From the NCBI GenBank assembly GCA_947260005.1, contig CAMYOL010000066.1, positions 1 through 50,217 of the forward strand: 50,217 nt of DNA, written 5' to 3'. The position numbers and the translations under genes are program-made. The notes below the pieces were generated by a model, which was not told where the DNA came from, ran no database searches, and saw only the letters and a list, made by a program, of their open reading frames with translations. This stretch comes from an uncultured Ectothiorhodospiraceae bacterium. Its GTDB lineage: Bacteria; Pseudomonadota; Gammaproteobacteria; UBA6429; Thiohalophilaceae. This document shows, one piece after another, positions 28,901 to 38,441 of the stretch (position 1 is its first letter; each line of letters begins with the position of its first letter).

Positions 28901-29947
28901 ATGCGCTTAAATAGATTATCGAAATTATTTAATTTAAAACGGCTTGTCCGCTTGCAAAATGATTTTTCTACGCCCTTTAAAGCGCTAATCGCTTCCTCTG
29001 GAGTTATTTCAAAAAAAATTGAACTTCTGATTCGTGATAACACAAAAATGTCTGTTGACAGAAGTGACCTTCCTGTTTGGTCTGAATATTTTTCAGAAAA
29101 AAACTGTAAGGTAAAAATAGAAAATGGATTATTTCGAATCATACCTCTAGATAAAAATTACCCAGAATACTTTATTAAGGGATGCTCGGGTGCCATGACC
29201 TATCATCCAGAACGCTGGGCCCAGGATAATACCCCTCCTTTAGTCAGAGAACTTCAAAAAGCCGAGTGGGGACGTTTCTCTCAACATGGTGAAGACGGAG
29301 TTGTCGAATATTTACTCGACAAAGTAGGTATTAATCATAAATTCATTGTTGAGTTCGGTGCTCATGACGGTCTTAACATGAGTAATAGCCGGTATCTAAT
29401 CGTAGAAAAAGGCTGGCAAGCCTTTTTAATAGAAGCAGACCCAACCTTTTACCGACAACTTAATGAATTATACAAAAATGATAATAATGTTATTTTACGA
29501 AACTGCTTTGTAACTAAAGATAATATTAACCAATTATTCAGAGATGCTGGCACTCCTCAAGATTTTGATGTTTTGTCAATTGATGTGGATGGGCCTGATT
29601 ACTATCTGTGGGAAGCATTAACTGAATTTACTCCCAAGATAGTAATCGTTGAATACAATTCATCAAAATCACCAACCGATGATTATGTAGTAGCAGAAGA
29701 TAAAATATTCGAGCTGGGTGCAACTAAAGACGAGGGTGCTAGCTTATTAGCTTTTTATAATCTGGGGAAAAAGAAAGGTTATCAAGCAGTGTATACTGAA
29801 TTATACGGCTCAAACCTGTTTTTTGTTCATGACAGTGTTATTGATAATTTCAATATCGAGGGAATAAATCCAACAACCTTATATCAACCGCCGCAGTTTG
29901 GAGAACTTTCTGGAACCGCTGCTCCATCTGGCCGTGGATACAAGTAA
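28901..29947 (+). CDS. FkbM-like SAM methyltransferase
   Basis: This is 348 aa from the ATG at 28901, chosen because GGA lies about 8 bases upstream; an upstream in-frame TTG (28889) is less likely. The SAM-binding region is FIVEFGAHDG (148-157), with IEAD (177-180) as the ribose-binding acid, and VLSIDVDGPDYYLWEAL in place of the FkbM IDVEG motif. The N-terminal 120 residues are an extra domain. Probably modifies a surface sugar. The C-terminus is low-complexity (PPQFGELSGTAAPSGRGYK). It is convergent with the methyltransferase that follows. Confidence 0.8.
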   Translation: MRLNRLSKLFNLKRLVRLQNDFSTPFKALIASSGVISKKIELLIRDNTKMSVDRSDLPVWSEYFSEKNCKVKIENGLFRIIPLDKNYPEYFIKGCSGAMTYHPERWAQDNTPPLVRELQKAEWGRFSQHGEDGVVEYLLDKVGINHKFIVEFGAHDGLNMSNSRYLIVEKGWQAFLIEADPTFYRQLNELYKNDNNVILRNCFVTKDNINQLFRDAGTPQDFDVLSIDVDGPDYYLWEALTEFTPKIVIVEYNSSKSPTDDYVVAEDKIFELGATKDEGASLLAFYNLGKKKGYQAVYTELYGSNLFFVHDSVIDNFNIEGINPTTLYQPPQFGELSGTAAPSGRGYK

Positions 29948-30054
29948 ATTCCTTTCAGTTTTAAATATAAAAATACATTTAATACGCGAAAATGATTGAC
30001 CCTAAAGTTATAGCAACTTACCCAGCGTCTGCTCAGGCTACATCGAAGTTATTG

Positions 30055-30867
30055 CTAGCTTTCAAATTCTTTTAAATATTCTAGCGTCTCTTTCCAGTCT
30101 GATTTCTTGCGCAGAACCCAAAAAATATCTCTACACATTAAAGTTTTAGGCGACAGGTTTAGTTTAAACTGCTCAATATAGATATCCCGTTTCTTTTTAT
30201 TCCAGTTTTTTCGCTGCTTTCGATATGAATCCATGAAAGCAAAGCAATTCGCTAAAATCATAAATGGATATAGAAGTATAAACCAGGTAACCGAACTGTT
30301 ACTGATTTGCGTTGGAATGCGTTTACTAATTTCAAACCCGGCCATAATAGCTAGAGAACGGAGATGATTGACCGAGAGTAAGAACATATGTCCAAAATAG
30401 AGACGATCAAGTTTCGACTCCAGAAACCAGACACTGTCTACTTCTGATGGTGGCATCCGCTTCCAGTAATCACTTTCAAGTAACATCATTGACACTCTTG
30501 AACGTAAATGAGATAAGCTCGGCGTGGTAATTAGTAACATACCACCCTTTTTCAGTTTTCGGTTCAGTTCTTTTAATAATCCAAACTGATTATGAATATG
30601 CTCGATCCCTTCCTGGCACAAAATAATATCAACACTGTTATCTTCCAGGGGCAATTTATCATTCATATCCGCGTAAATCTTTTCTACCCCCTCAGCTTCG
30701 ATTTTCTCCGGATATAAATCCATGGCCAGCACCCTGGCTCCTCGTTTGACAAACTCCTCACTAATATGACCTGTACCAGCGGGAATATCGACGACTAGCT
30801 TTCCATCAAGAGGACCTAACGTCTCGATAAACTGAATGGTGCGCTGATAGATCCTACCTTTATACAT
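30055..30867 (-). CDS. Class I SAM-dependent methyltransferase
   Basis: This is 270 aa. SAM loop VVDIPAGTGHIS (25-36), VLAMDLYPEKIE, then IILCQEGIEHIHN and LNRKLKKGGMLLITTP, all typical of the Methyltransf_11/23 groups; the second half (about 190-250) has hydrophobic SVTWFILLYPFMILANCFAF and a strongly basic tail. It lies between the plus-strand GT9/FkbM pair and another methyltransferase on its own strand 145 bases upstream, in a glycan cluster; the acceptor is unknown. Confidence 0.85.
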   Translation of the reverse strand: MYKGRIYQRTIQFIETLGPLDGKLVVDIPAGTGHISEEFVKRGARVLAMDLYPEKIEAEGVEKIYADMNDKLPLEDNSVDIILCQEGIEHIHNQFGLLKELNRKLKKGGMLLITTPSLSHLRSRVSMMLLESDYWKRMPPSEVDSVWFLESKLDRLYFGHMFLLSVNHLRSLAIMAGFEISKRIPTQISNSSVTWFILLYPFMILANCFAFMDSYRKQRKNWNKKKRDIYIEQFKLNLSPKTLMCRDIFWVLRKKSDWKETLEYLKEFES

Positions 30868-31012
30868 AATTATCTCATCAATTAAATCAAGAACTGAAGT
30901 ACATCTAGCTTTTTGGCTTACTTAAAATATATTACCAACTACTCAATAAAAACTAGCAAATAATTCTGTTTCTATAGTCTGGCGAAATCATAAATCGGTT
31001 TATAATATTTAT

Positions 31013-31801
31013 CTATTTCCTTAGTACGGTAACAAAATTTCCGTCCGCCTTTTCAAATTCTCGAAAAACTTCATAACTACTAAAACCAACACGCCGAACT
31101 ATTTTTTCAAACCCACCCTTCGTAAACAGGTGCAAATGCTCTAATGGTTTCAATGCTCCCCATTCACATTTCCGATCATGGGCTTGTTGACAATCCGCAT
31201 CTGGTATCTGGAAGACGACTACGCCATCCGGCTTCAGCACTGAATGTATTCCAGCAAGATCTTCAACAACTGCTTCAAAATGTTCGACAACATCAATGCC
31301 GGTAATCACATCAAACATTTCATCGTGTAAATATTTTTTCCTGGTATCTTCAAAACGCTCAGAAAAAACCTGAGTTCGATACTGCGGAAACGTATTTAAA
31401 AATGGCGCCATCAGTTCTGGGACTAACTCAACGCCATATGGGTTCCAGCAACGTTCATATGCAGCGCCTAACAAAAATCCTCGATTACAGCCGATATCCA
31501 TATATTCTATGTCAACGGCCGATGTCGTCATTTGTTTGGCGGTAAAGTCAATGATCCGGCGTGCCCGCATCATACCAGAAGTAAAATTACGATATTGGTG
31601 AAATTTACGTATCGGGGCAAATAATTTACGCCGATATGATTTTATAAGATCTCCGCTGTAAGCCTTATAGAGCTTCTTGGTATCAAGGAGTTGATCAACA
31701 TAAATAAGGCCACATTGATCACAGCGAACATAATCTTGCTGATCCATGTGACAATATTGTTTGGTATGTTCCGCAGTCTGACAAACAATACAATCGCGCA
31801 T
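31013..31801 (-). CDS. Zinc-ribbon-containing class I methyltransferase
   Basis: This is 262 aa with SD AAGGA. N-terminal C4-xx-C7 and C27-xx-C30 form a small zinc ribbon in front of a Methyltransf_23-type core: EYMDIGCNRGFLLG (SAM loop, about 96-110), FDVITGIDVVEHF and GVVVFQIPD. This architecture matches sugar C-methyltransferases of nucleotide-sugar pathways as well as uncharacterised proteins in LPS clusters, so C- or O-methylation of a sugar is a reasonable inference. Confidence 0.83.
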   Translation of the reverse strand: MRDCIVCQTAEHTKQYCHMDQQDYVRCDQCGLIYVDQLLDTKKLYKAYSGDLIKSYRRKLFAPIRKFHQYRNFTSGMMRARRIIDFTAKQMTTSAVDIEYMDIGCNRGFLLGAAYERCWNPYGVELVPELMAPFLNTFPQYRTQVFSERFEDTRKKYLHDEMFDVITGIDVVEHFEAVVEDLAGIHSVLKPDGVVVFQIPDADCQQAHDRKCEWGALKPLEHLHLFTKGGFEKIVRRVGFSSYEVFREFEKADGNFVTVLRK

Positions 31802-32188
31802 AGTTTTCCTTTATCTTAATAGCAGCCCAAATTAGTATTTTCTCTATTTCTAATAGAGTATAAATATAGCGTATTTCTGATAATCGGTATTATTAGATTC
31901 AGATTTTTGATGATCTATCTTAAAACCGTTGAGCATAATAACGAAAGTTATACCTGCTGCCAAGTAGAACACTTTTAATCCCCACCTATGACATAAATAC
32001 TTTATATAAATAGTGCCTGTATTATCCCACGAATTACTCAACATCTGATTTCACACCTATTTTCACCCATTAGAAAACAATCAAATATGAAAATTGAAAA
32101 GGATTTAACTATAGAATTCTTTTTCTTAAGGAAAAGCACGTGTATAGTTCAATACAGTAAGTTGTCTAATTATGAAATTCACAAGCAA
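31802..32188. other. AT-rich divergent gap, no credible gene
   Basis: Lies between the zinc-ribbon methyltransferase and the plus-strand GT9. Only a 64-codon AT-rich frame with one hydrophobic stretch and no good ribosome site is present. Promoters for both flanking genes are expected here but no clear -35/-10 pair stands out. Confidence 0.45.
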
Positions 32189-33238
32189 ATGCTAGCAAAG
32201 CCTGACAAAATTTTGATAATTCGTAATGACAAAATCGGTGACTTTTGCCTGTCTTTGCCGACATTTGCCTTTCTGAAACAATGCCTACCTAAAACAGAAT
32301 TACATGCGTTGGTGCCTGAATATACCCGCCCAATTGCTGAGGCCTGCCCTTATATCGACAATATCATTATCGATCCAGGAAAACAGGCCGATAAGACAAA
32401 ATTTACCGCTTTACAGGCTACGATCCGTGCCCAAAAATTTCCTATCTCTTTAACTCTTTACTCAACGACTCGAATAGGTTTGCTACTTTTTGGCTTGCGA
32501 ATCCCTAATCGATTTGCTCCGGCAACCAAGTTAGCCCAATTCTTTCATAATCACCGCATTACTCAACGACGTTCCCGATCCCTGAAACCTGAATATGAAT
32601 ATAATCTCGACCTGTCTCAAGCATTATTAAAGAAAATACAATCTGACTGTGAGTTCTCGCCTACTTCGCCCTATTTGAATATTGAGCCTTCCGAGATTAA
32701 ACAATTAAGAAACGCGTTTACAAAGGAGCATCAGATTGATAGAAGTTATTTAATCTTCATTCACCCAGGATCAGGTGGCTCAGCCAACAACTTAACCACC
32801 GAACAATATGCTTCACTGGCTATGTTTCTCGCAAAAAATTCTAGTTATTTTATTATATTCAGTGCAGGCCCTGGTGAGATTGATATAGCCAAACAGTGCT
32901 CTGCCGTACTCAATGATGCCGGATTTCACGATTCACATTGTATCTATGAATCAACCGAAGGGCTCACCCAATTTGTAAAACATATCGCATTTGCCGATCT
33001 ATTTATTAGCGGCTCAACCGGCCCCCTGCATATAGCCGGAGCCTTGAACCGTCCCACTGCAGGCTTTTATCCGAATCGACAATCTGCTACCTCGTTACGT
33101 TGGCAAACATTGAGCAGTGACGATCGCCGTCTGGCATTTTCTCCGAAAATCGGGACAAATCAAGATGATATGTCGCAACTTGATGTGCAACAAGCTGCGC
33201 TCAATATACAAATGATGTTGCAAAGGCTTTATGACTAA
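32189..33238 (+). CDS. Family 9 glycosyltransferase
   Basis: This is 349 aa from the ATG at 32189, from which the fold starts correctly (KPDKILIIRNDKIGDFCLSLP, with the GD loop); the frame is open to an ATG at 32087 but the extra 34 residues are unlike the family. C-terminal site: FISGSTGPLHIAGALNRPTAGFY, preceded by IFIHPGSGGS. A heptosyltransferase-family enzyme probably acting on LPS core or O-chain. It is convergent with the GT2 gene: the two stop codons share bases in the four-base string CTAA. Confidence 0.9.
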   Translation: MLAKPDKILIIRNDKIGDFCLSLPTFAFLKQCLPKTELHALVPEYTRPIAEACPYIDNIIIDPGKQADKTKFTALQATIRAQKFPISLTLYSTTRIGLLLFGLRIPNRFAPATKLAQFFHNHRITQRRSRSLKPEYEYNLDLSQALLKKIQSDCEFSPTSPYLNIEPSEIKQLRNAFTKEHQIDRSYLIFIHPGSGGSANNLTTEQYASLAMFLAKNSSYFIIFSAGPGEIDIAKQCSAVLNDAGFHDSHCIYESTEGLTQFVKHIAFADLFISGSTGPLHIAGALNRPTAGFYPNRQSATSLRWQTLSSDDRRLAFSPKIGTNQDDMSQLDVQQAALNIQMMLQRLYD

Positions 33239-34005
33239 TTATCAGGTTTAATCGTCTTCGTTAAAATCCATAGATTGGCATACTTGGCAAACGTTGAGTG
33301 CGCTGAAAGTAATGCTAACAAGAAACCCTGACGTCCATCCAAAAAACCAACATGGATGAAATACATTTTAATAAAGCAACCGATGCCATGTAATATACCT
33401 GTCATCAAATTGGTTGTTTTACCACGCTCTGCACGCTGCTCGGCCCAGGCCTTTGCATAACCTGCAGACTTAACCAGATAATGCTCTAAATCACGGTATG
33501 TATAATGTAGTAAATCACCCGATATACGTTGCTCTGACAATTCGGACCCAAAACGTAATTTTTCATGAACTCGATCATCACCATAGCCAGCTTTCACACG
33601 AGGATAAAGTCTTGTGACATAATCCGGATACCAACCTGAATAACGAATAAAATCACCAAAACACCATGACAATCGTGGAATAGCATATACCTTTGTTTGA
33701 TCATTGCCGGAAACAACTTGTTGAATGCTAGATTGAAGTTGATCAGTCATCAGCTCATCGGCATCGATCATAAAAATCCAGTCGGCTGTTGCCTTCTCTT
33801 GTGCCCGCTGACGTTGAATACCAAATCCCTGCCAATCGAAATCCTGATACACTTTAGGAGTATATTTTTTAGCAATTTCAACTGTATTGTCTGTACTACC
33901 GGCATCGAAGACTATTAACTCATCAGCCCAACTTAGCTTTTCCAGGCATCTCGCTAAACCGTATGCTTCATTTTTTACAATTAATACAATCGCTAAACTA
34001 GCCAT
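33235..34005 (-). CDS. WaaE/LgtF-like GT2 glycosyltransferase
   Basis: This is 256 aa. The start LAIVLIVKNEAYGLARCLEKLSWADELIVFDAGSTDNT and the DxD MIDADELM (about 97-104) are characteristic of the WaaE/LgtF/KdtX family that adds the first glucose to heptose I of the core. A C-terminal hydrophobic segment (KMYFIHVGFLDGRQGFLLALLSA) is also typical. Its ATG overlaps the end of waaL by eight bases, indicating coupling in the hldE-to-waaE operon. Probable function: beta-1,4-glucosylation of heptose. Confidence 0.87.
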   Translation of the reverse strand: MASLAIVLIVKNEAYGLARCLEKLSWADELIVFDAGSTDNTVEIAKKYTPKVYQDFDWQGFGIQRQRAQEKATADWIFMIDADELMTDQLQSSIQQVVSGNDQTKVYAIPRLSWCFGDFIRYSGWYPDYVTRLYPRVKAGYGDDRVHEKLRFGSELSEQRISGDLLHYTYRDLEHYLVKSAGYAKAWAEQRAERGKTTNLMTGILHGIGCFIKMYFIHVGFLDGRQGFLLALLSAHSTFAKYANLWILTKTIKPDN

Positions 34006-35278
34006 GGCTAGGTTTCTCTTTCAGAATTGAACGTAAATGTGATGAATAAAATACGGCCATCCCCAATAATAGGATCGATACATAGTTATTTTTCACAATC
34101 ACTGAATGGTCAGTTAATGAAAATGAGGTAATAAGCACAATATGTATCAGACCAATCACAGCAGATGATTTGTAAGTTTTATAATCGCGAATATAAACAT
34201 ATGCAGGGTAATACAACAACAGTAAAAATAGAATATACCCAATAGTACCTTTCGAGTTTAGTGCCTCTAAAAACGCGTTATGTGGATTTTCATGAAGACC
34301 AACTTCAGGATTGATGAGCTTTAGTTCTATATAGTTTAGAGCATGCGTTCGATAATTTTCAGGTCCAACGCCAAAGATAATATTTTCCTTAAACATCATT
34401 ACTGATGCTCGCCACATTTCCAATCGGATACCAACTGAAGGATCAGAACCAAGATCTTTAACAGTGTCTTCAGATTTATAATAACTAACTATACCTGAAT
34501 AAGCTCTATCTACCCTGTTATGTACATTACTGATATTATTATATAATAACACCGTTACAATAGTGATACCTATTAACCCCACAATGATCCATCGGGGACG
34601 GAAGAATAAAAAAACGCTGAATAAAGATGTTAGTAAAAAGCCGACATAACCTCCTCTTGAACTAGACATTCCAGCAGCAATCAGAGCACACACGATAGAA
34701 ACAATAATTATTATATAAATAGTTGGGGTTAATGTTCGCCAATTTAACCAGGCATAATAAAAACTCCAAAATGCGACAACAACAGAAAGTGGCCCGATTA
34801 TATTTTTACTATATACCCCATTTGCGTGACCTAATTTTAGCACAGAGACATCGTAAATAGCCTGACCCAGTAGAAAAAAACCTCCGACTATCGCTCCGCG
34901 CAGAAGCCATTTCGTACAATCGTTATAGCGTCTGACTAATAAATAAATTGGAATAACGGCAAGAAAGCGCAATTCGGTACCCATAGCCCGCGTTTGCGGG
35001 TATTCCCACCCGTTAACCAAAGCGGAAAGAACAAAACTGGCAAAAAAGGCGGCACAAACCCACAGGAAAAATTTTTCTTCCCGCATTAAAGGTTCGCTTG
35101 TTCTTCGTAGAGTGAATAAACCGATCAGCATTAACAAGATAAAAATATTACTTATCCAGTGACGAACACTCATACCCGCTATTGGAAATAAAAATAATAG
35201 TAGATAAACAAATCGTTCCAGCCTATCAGAATAGGCAAGAAAAGGTCGGTATGTATTATTAGCAATTTGTTCTAACAT
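33998..35278 (-). CDS. waaL: O-antigen ligase family protein
   Basis: This is 426 aa from the ATG at 35278, which overlaps the waaF stop by seven bases (ATGTTAG); the frame also opens at 35320, inside waaF. About twelve helices; the large periplasmic loop carries VGPENYRTHAL and HENPHNAFLEALNSKGTIG, the Wzy_C/WaaL motif with the catalytic histidine. It joins undecaprenyl-linked O-chain to lipid A-core at the periplasmic face. Wzy polymerases share this fold, so ligase is favoured by context with waaF and a core GT2 and not by sequence alone. Confidence 0.85.
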   Translation of the reverse strand: MLEQIANNTYRPFLAYSDRLERFVYLLLFLFPIAGMSVRHWISNIFILLMLIGLFTLRRTSEPLMREEKFFLWVCAAFFASFVLSALVNGWEYPQTRAMGTELRFLAVIPIYLLVRRYNDCTKWLLRGAIVGGFFLLGQAIYDVSVLKLGHANGVYSKNIIGPLSVVVAFWSFYYAWLNWRTLTPTIYIIIIVSIVCALIAAGMSSSRGGYVGFLLTSLFSVFLFFRPRWIIVGLIGITIVTVLLYNNISNVHNRVDRAYSGIVSYYKSEDTVKDLGSDPSVGIRLEMWRASVMMFKENIIFGVGPENYRTHALNYIELKLINPEVGLHENPHNAFLEALNSKGTIGYILFLLLLYYPAYVYIRDYKTYKSSAVIGLIHIVLITSFSLTDHSVIVKNNYVSILLLGMAVFYSSHLRSILKEKPSHG

Positions 35279-36252
35279 ATTTGTCCCATGACATCTTGAA
35301 CCGATATCTTTTTTAAACAATCGGTATGCCGGTATTTACAGGTCCGTTCAAAACATGGACTGCATTCCAAATTTTTATATAAAATTTTTGCCGACTCCGA
35401 TAACGGAGGAGTGTATTTAGGATCAGATGAACCATAAATGGCGATGACCTTTCGTCCTGTTGCACAAGCCACGTGCATTAATCCAGAGTCATTCGTCACA
35501 ACATGGCTGGTTAAAGCGATTAGGTCGATCACATCCACCAGTTCTGTTTTACCACATAAATTAATAATATTTTCATTTGAACCAGCGATTTCCTCCCCAA
35601 GTGAATTTTCTTTAGCTGAGCCAAACACCCAAATCTGTTTACCATTAGTAACTAATTCAGTAGCCAGCTTTTGATAGTAATCTATCGGCCATTGTTTAGC
35701 AGGTCCATATTCAGCCCCAGGCATTAAACCGATCACGGGTCGATTAGTATCCAAAGCAAGATTGCTTAATAATCGTTGTTGATTGTGAGTATCAATCGTC
35801 AGCCTCGGGAACGGGATCTTAATTTTCGCCGACGATGACTTTTCTAAGCCGAGAGCAACATAACGTTGTACCGTTTGGGTCAACAAAGATTTATCTAAAT
35901 AACGAATATCGTTAAGCACGCCATAACGCATCTCACCCCGATAACCCCGCCGAGTTTTTACTCCAGCAAAAAAAGGGACCAATGCCGATTTAAAAGACCG
36001 AGGCGTGACGATTGCTAATGAATAATGTCGATTTCGAAGTGACTTGCCAAGTTGATATCGACTAATTAACTTTAATTGTTTATGTCCGATGGGTAACTCG
36101 ATTGCCTGGTTTACCTCGGGCATACGCGAGATCAATGGCACCGACCAACTGGGCGCTAACACGTCAATTTCCGAGTTGGGATAGTGCAATTTAAGGGTTA
36201 TAAACAAAGCCTGGGCCATAACCATATCACCTACCCAGGCCGGGCCTGCCAC
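35272..36252 (-). CDS. waaF: ADP-heptose:LPS heptosyltransferase II
   Basis: This is 326 aa from the GTG at 36252. Family signs: AGPAWVGDMVMAQALF at the N-terminus, GLMPGAEYGPAKQWP, VTNDSGLMHVACATG, and the WaaF-typical CSPCFERTCKYRHTDCLKKI end. It adds heptose II to heptose I. The start is odd: from the GTG the first beta strand (YRILV) is cut. In the same frame, ATT at 36276 lies seven bases after a perfect AAGGAG (36284-36289) and gives the expected SEPYRILVAGPAWVGD; an out-of-frame ATG at 36281 is only two bases from that SD. So the true start may be non-standard or one base is wrong. Confidence 0.92.
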   Translation of the reverse strand: MAGPAWVGDMVMAQALFITLKLHYPNSEIDVLAPSWSVPLISRMPEVNQAIELPIGHKQLKLISRYQLGKSLRNRHYSLAIVTPRSFKSALVPFFAGVKTRRGYRGEMRYGVLNDIRYLDKSLLTQTVQRYVALGLEKSSSAKIKIPFPRLTIDTHNQQRLLSNLALDTNRPVIGLMPGAEYGPAKQWPIDYYQKLATELVTNGKQIWVFGSAKENSLGEEIAGSNENIINLCGKTELVDVIDLIALTSHVVTNDSGLMHVACATGRKVIAIYGSSDPKYTPPLSESAKILYKNLECSPCFERTCKYRHTDCLKKISVQDVMGQIC

Positions 36253-36283
36253 TAATATTCGGTAGGGTTCAGAAATATCATGA

Positions 36284-36289
36284 CTCCTT
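36284..36289 (-). promoter_or_regulatory. Strong Shine-Dalgarno (AAGGAG) deciding the waaF start
   Basis: Correct spacing to the in-frame ATT at 36276 and too near to the out-of-frame ATG at 36281, which would give a nine-codon frame ending in TAG over the GTG at 36252. Confidence 0.5.
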
Positions 36290-36345
36290 CACATCATTTA
36301 ATGCCAATTATTCACGATGAAAACAGATAGATAAAACAATTTAAT

Positions 36346-37353
36346 CTACTTACTCAAGTTATCTAAAATCTTTACAGAGGCATCTAATACCTGCTTAACT
36401 GCCGGTTGACCGCCTTCAAGTTTATAAACAATCTCATGTTGACCAAAGTGTGGGGCATAGGTAAATGGACAAGTCCCCATAAAAATACAGACGGTCGGTC
36501 TTTGATACGCAATGGCTAGATTTCTTATACCCGTGTCATTTGAGATGAGTAACGACGCACCTCCAATAACGCTGAAGGTATCCTCACCTCCATCGATAGT
36601 TTGAAAATTACTCTTATCCTTTATTAAGGCCTCAATCTTTTTGCAAATCTTCTTTTCCCAATCCGCTATCCCCACCAACATAACATGCTTATAATCAGGG
36701 TAGCGGTTTTTTAATTCTATAATCAATTCTGCAAAACGTTGGAACTCCCACATCTTGTAATCAACTGATGCGGTTGGGAAATAAACGATATAATCACCCT
36801 CAATCGATGACTTAGAAGGCGTGAGTGAAAAGTCTAGCGGCCATTTGTACTGTAAGCCCAGCACCAATAACTGATCCATAAAGACTTCCGCTTCGAATTT
36901 ATATCCGGTTCGGTCAACTGCAATATCATAGATAAATCGATGCACCAACTTATGTTTGAAACCAATTTTTACGCTTGCTTTACTGAACAAAGAAAGCCAA
37001 AAAGTACGGGACACAGCCGAGATATCAAACAAAAGATCCTGTTCACCAAGTGAAAATTGTTCTTTCAAACGAGCTACAAAGCCCTTGCCGCTTTCTTTGC
37101 TATGTACCACATGAACATGATCCACCAGATCATCAGGAAGCCCATTCATATAATGTTTGGCAACACTTAAGGTAATTCTTGCATTAGGAAAGTACTGGCG
37201 GAGGGTAACCAGGAATGCTCGGGTAAGTATCAAGTCTCCCAGTGCTGCATGCTTTAATACAGCAATACGTTTTACAGACTCGAAAGTCAATTTACTGACT
37301 TTCGCTTCCGCATGTCGAGCTGTCCAGTTACGCTTCCAAGACCAGATTTTCAT
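36346..37353 (-). CDS. Family 9 glycosyltransferase
   Basis: This is 335 aa. The GT9 opening VKRIAVLKHAALGDLILTRAFLV is preceded by a basic 28-residue tail (MKIWSWKRNWTARHAEAK). The sugar-nucleotide region reads LISNDTGIRNLAIAYQRPTVCIF; the more usual (S/T)GxxHLA histidine is Asn here (RNLA), so donor or activity may differ from WaaC/WaaF. In the hldE-hldD operon between hldD (127 bases upstream) and waaF (93 bases downstream). Likely a core glycosyltransferase, perhaps heptosyltransferase I in function; uncertain. Confidence 0.85.
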   Translation of the reverse strand: MKIWSWKRNWTARHAEAKVSKLTFESVKRIAVLKHAALGDLILTRAFLVTLRQYFPNARITLSVAKHYMNGLPDDLVDHVHVVHSKESGKGFVARLKEQFSLGEQDLLFDISAVSRTFWLSLFSKASVKIGFKHKLVHRFIYDIAVDRTGYKFEAEVFMDQLLVLGLQYKWPLDFSLTPSKSSIEGDYIVYFPTASVDYKMWEFQRFAELIIELKNRYPDYKHVMLVGIADWEKKICKKIEALIKDKSNFQTIDGGEDTFSVIGGASLLISNDTGIRNLAIAYQRPTVCIFMGTCPFTYAPHFGQHEIVYKLEGGQPAVKQVLDASVKILDNLSK

Positions 37354-37480
37354 TGCGGCAAGCTTCTCCAGCTAACTAATATATTATTATTTTAATCGAG
37401 TACTAATTCTATTAAAGCGAAGATGGAATTCACGAAGTCATCACGATAAATTTGGGAGATATATACTAATCCCTAAAAAT

Positions 37481-38437
37481 TTAAATACCACTATGTTCCT
37501 TCAACCATTGCATGTATAAAGTTACACCTTCTTCAACCGTCTTAAAGGGTGCATCATAACCTGCTGCTCTTAATGCAGAGATATCTGCTTCAGTAAAACT
37601 CTGGTAACGCCCAACTAAATGTTCAGGGAATGGGGTATATTCTATTTCACCTTTGCCATGATATTTTATCACCGCGTTTGCGATGTCATTGAAAGGCTGG
37701 CTTCGACCTGTACCTAAATTAAAAATACCGGATTTATCAGGATTGCGCATAAACCATAGATTTACCGCTACCGCATCACCCACATATATAAAATCTCGAC
37801 TCTGGCCACCGTTTTCATAACCATCGCAACCTTCAAATAATTTTACAACGCCTGTCTCTTGTATTTGATTATTATGGTGAAAGGCTACACTCGACATTGT
37901 GCCTTTATGCGATTCACGCGGACCGTAAACATTAAAATAGCGAAAACCGACGACCTGACTCTTTGCATCTTTTGCATAACGACGAACATATTGATCAAAC
38001 AAAAACTTTGAATAACCATAAACGTTTAGCGGTTCCTCATATTCTCGCGTCTCTTTAAACACCGAACCGGATCCATACACCGAGGCCGATGAGGCATATA
38101 GATAAGAGATCTTATTATTCAGGCAATAGTGTAAGAGTGATTTTGAGTATTCATAATTATTATTCATCATGAAATTACCATCCCACTCAGTAGTGGAAGA
38201 ACAGGCACCCTCATGGAAGATCGCATCAACTTTATTTGCAAAGCTATCACCGCGATTGATTCGTTCGATAAAATCATCTTTATCCAGATAATCGGCTATC
38301 TCACAATCAGCGATATTTTTAAACTTGACGCCGTTCTTAAGATTATCAACCACTATGATATCGGTCTCACCCTGTTCATTTAAGGTTTTAACGATATTAC
38401 TGCCAATAAATCCAGCTCCACCGGTTACTATGATCAT
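37481..38437 (-). CDS. hldD: ADP-L-glycero-D-manno-heptose 6-epimerase
   Basis: This is 318 aa, near the 310 of the E. coli enzyme. Rossmann GGAGFIGSN (6-14), active-site YGYSK (catalytic Tyr/Lys of the SDR family), and HldD-specific [11 protein letters not shown] and [10 protein letters not shown]. It converts ADP-D-glycero-D-manno-heptose to the L-form used by core heptosyltransferases; NADP-bound, cytoplasmic. Starts four bases after hldE, AGGTGG as ribosome site. The adjacency to hldE is expected for one pathway. Confidence 0.96.
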   Translation of the reverse strand: MIIVTGGAGFIGSNIVKTLNEQGETDIIVVDNLKNGVKFKNIADCEIADYLDKDDFIERINRGDSFANKVDAIFHEGACSSTTEWDGNFMMNNNYEYSKSLLHYCLNNKISYLYASSASVYGSGSVFKETREYEEPLNVYGYSKFLFDQYVRRYAKDAKSQVVGFRYFNVYGPRESHKGTMSSVAFHHNNQIQETGVVKLFEGCDGYENGGQSRDFIYVGDAVAVNLWFMRNPDKSGIFNLGTGRSQPFNDIANAVIKYHGKGEIEYTPFPEHLVGRYQSFTEADISALRAAGYDAPFKTVEEGVTLYMQWLKEHSGI

Positions 38438-38441
38438 TTAA

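Noticed and set aside
31850-32044. 64-codon minus-strand frame with a hydrophobic stretch
   Set aside because: No convincing ribosome site, AT-rich random-looking composition, and it fills a divergent promoter gap.
36279-36281. ATG at 36281 as the start of waaF
   Set aside because: Out of frame with the heptosyltransferase; gives nine codons only and is two bases from the SD.
37430-37480. Hairpin after hldD as a terminator
   Set aside because: Only a four-base stem, no T-run; read-through into the GT9 gene is more likely.
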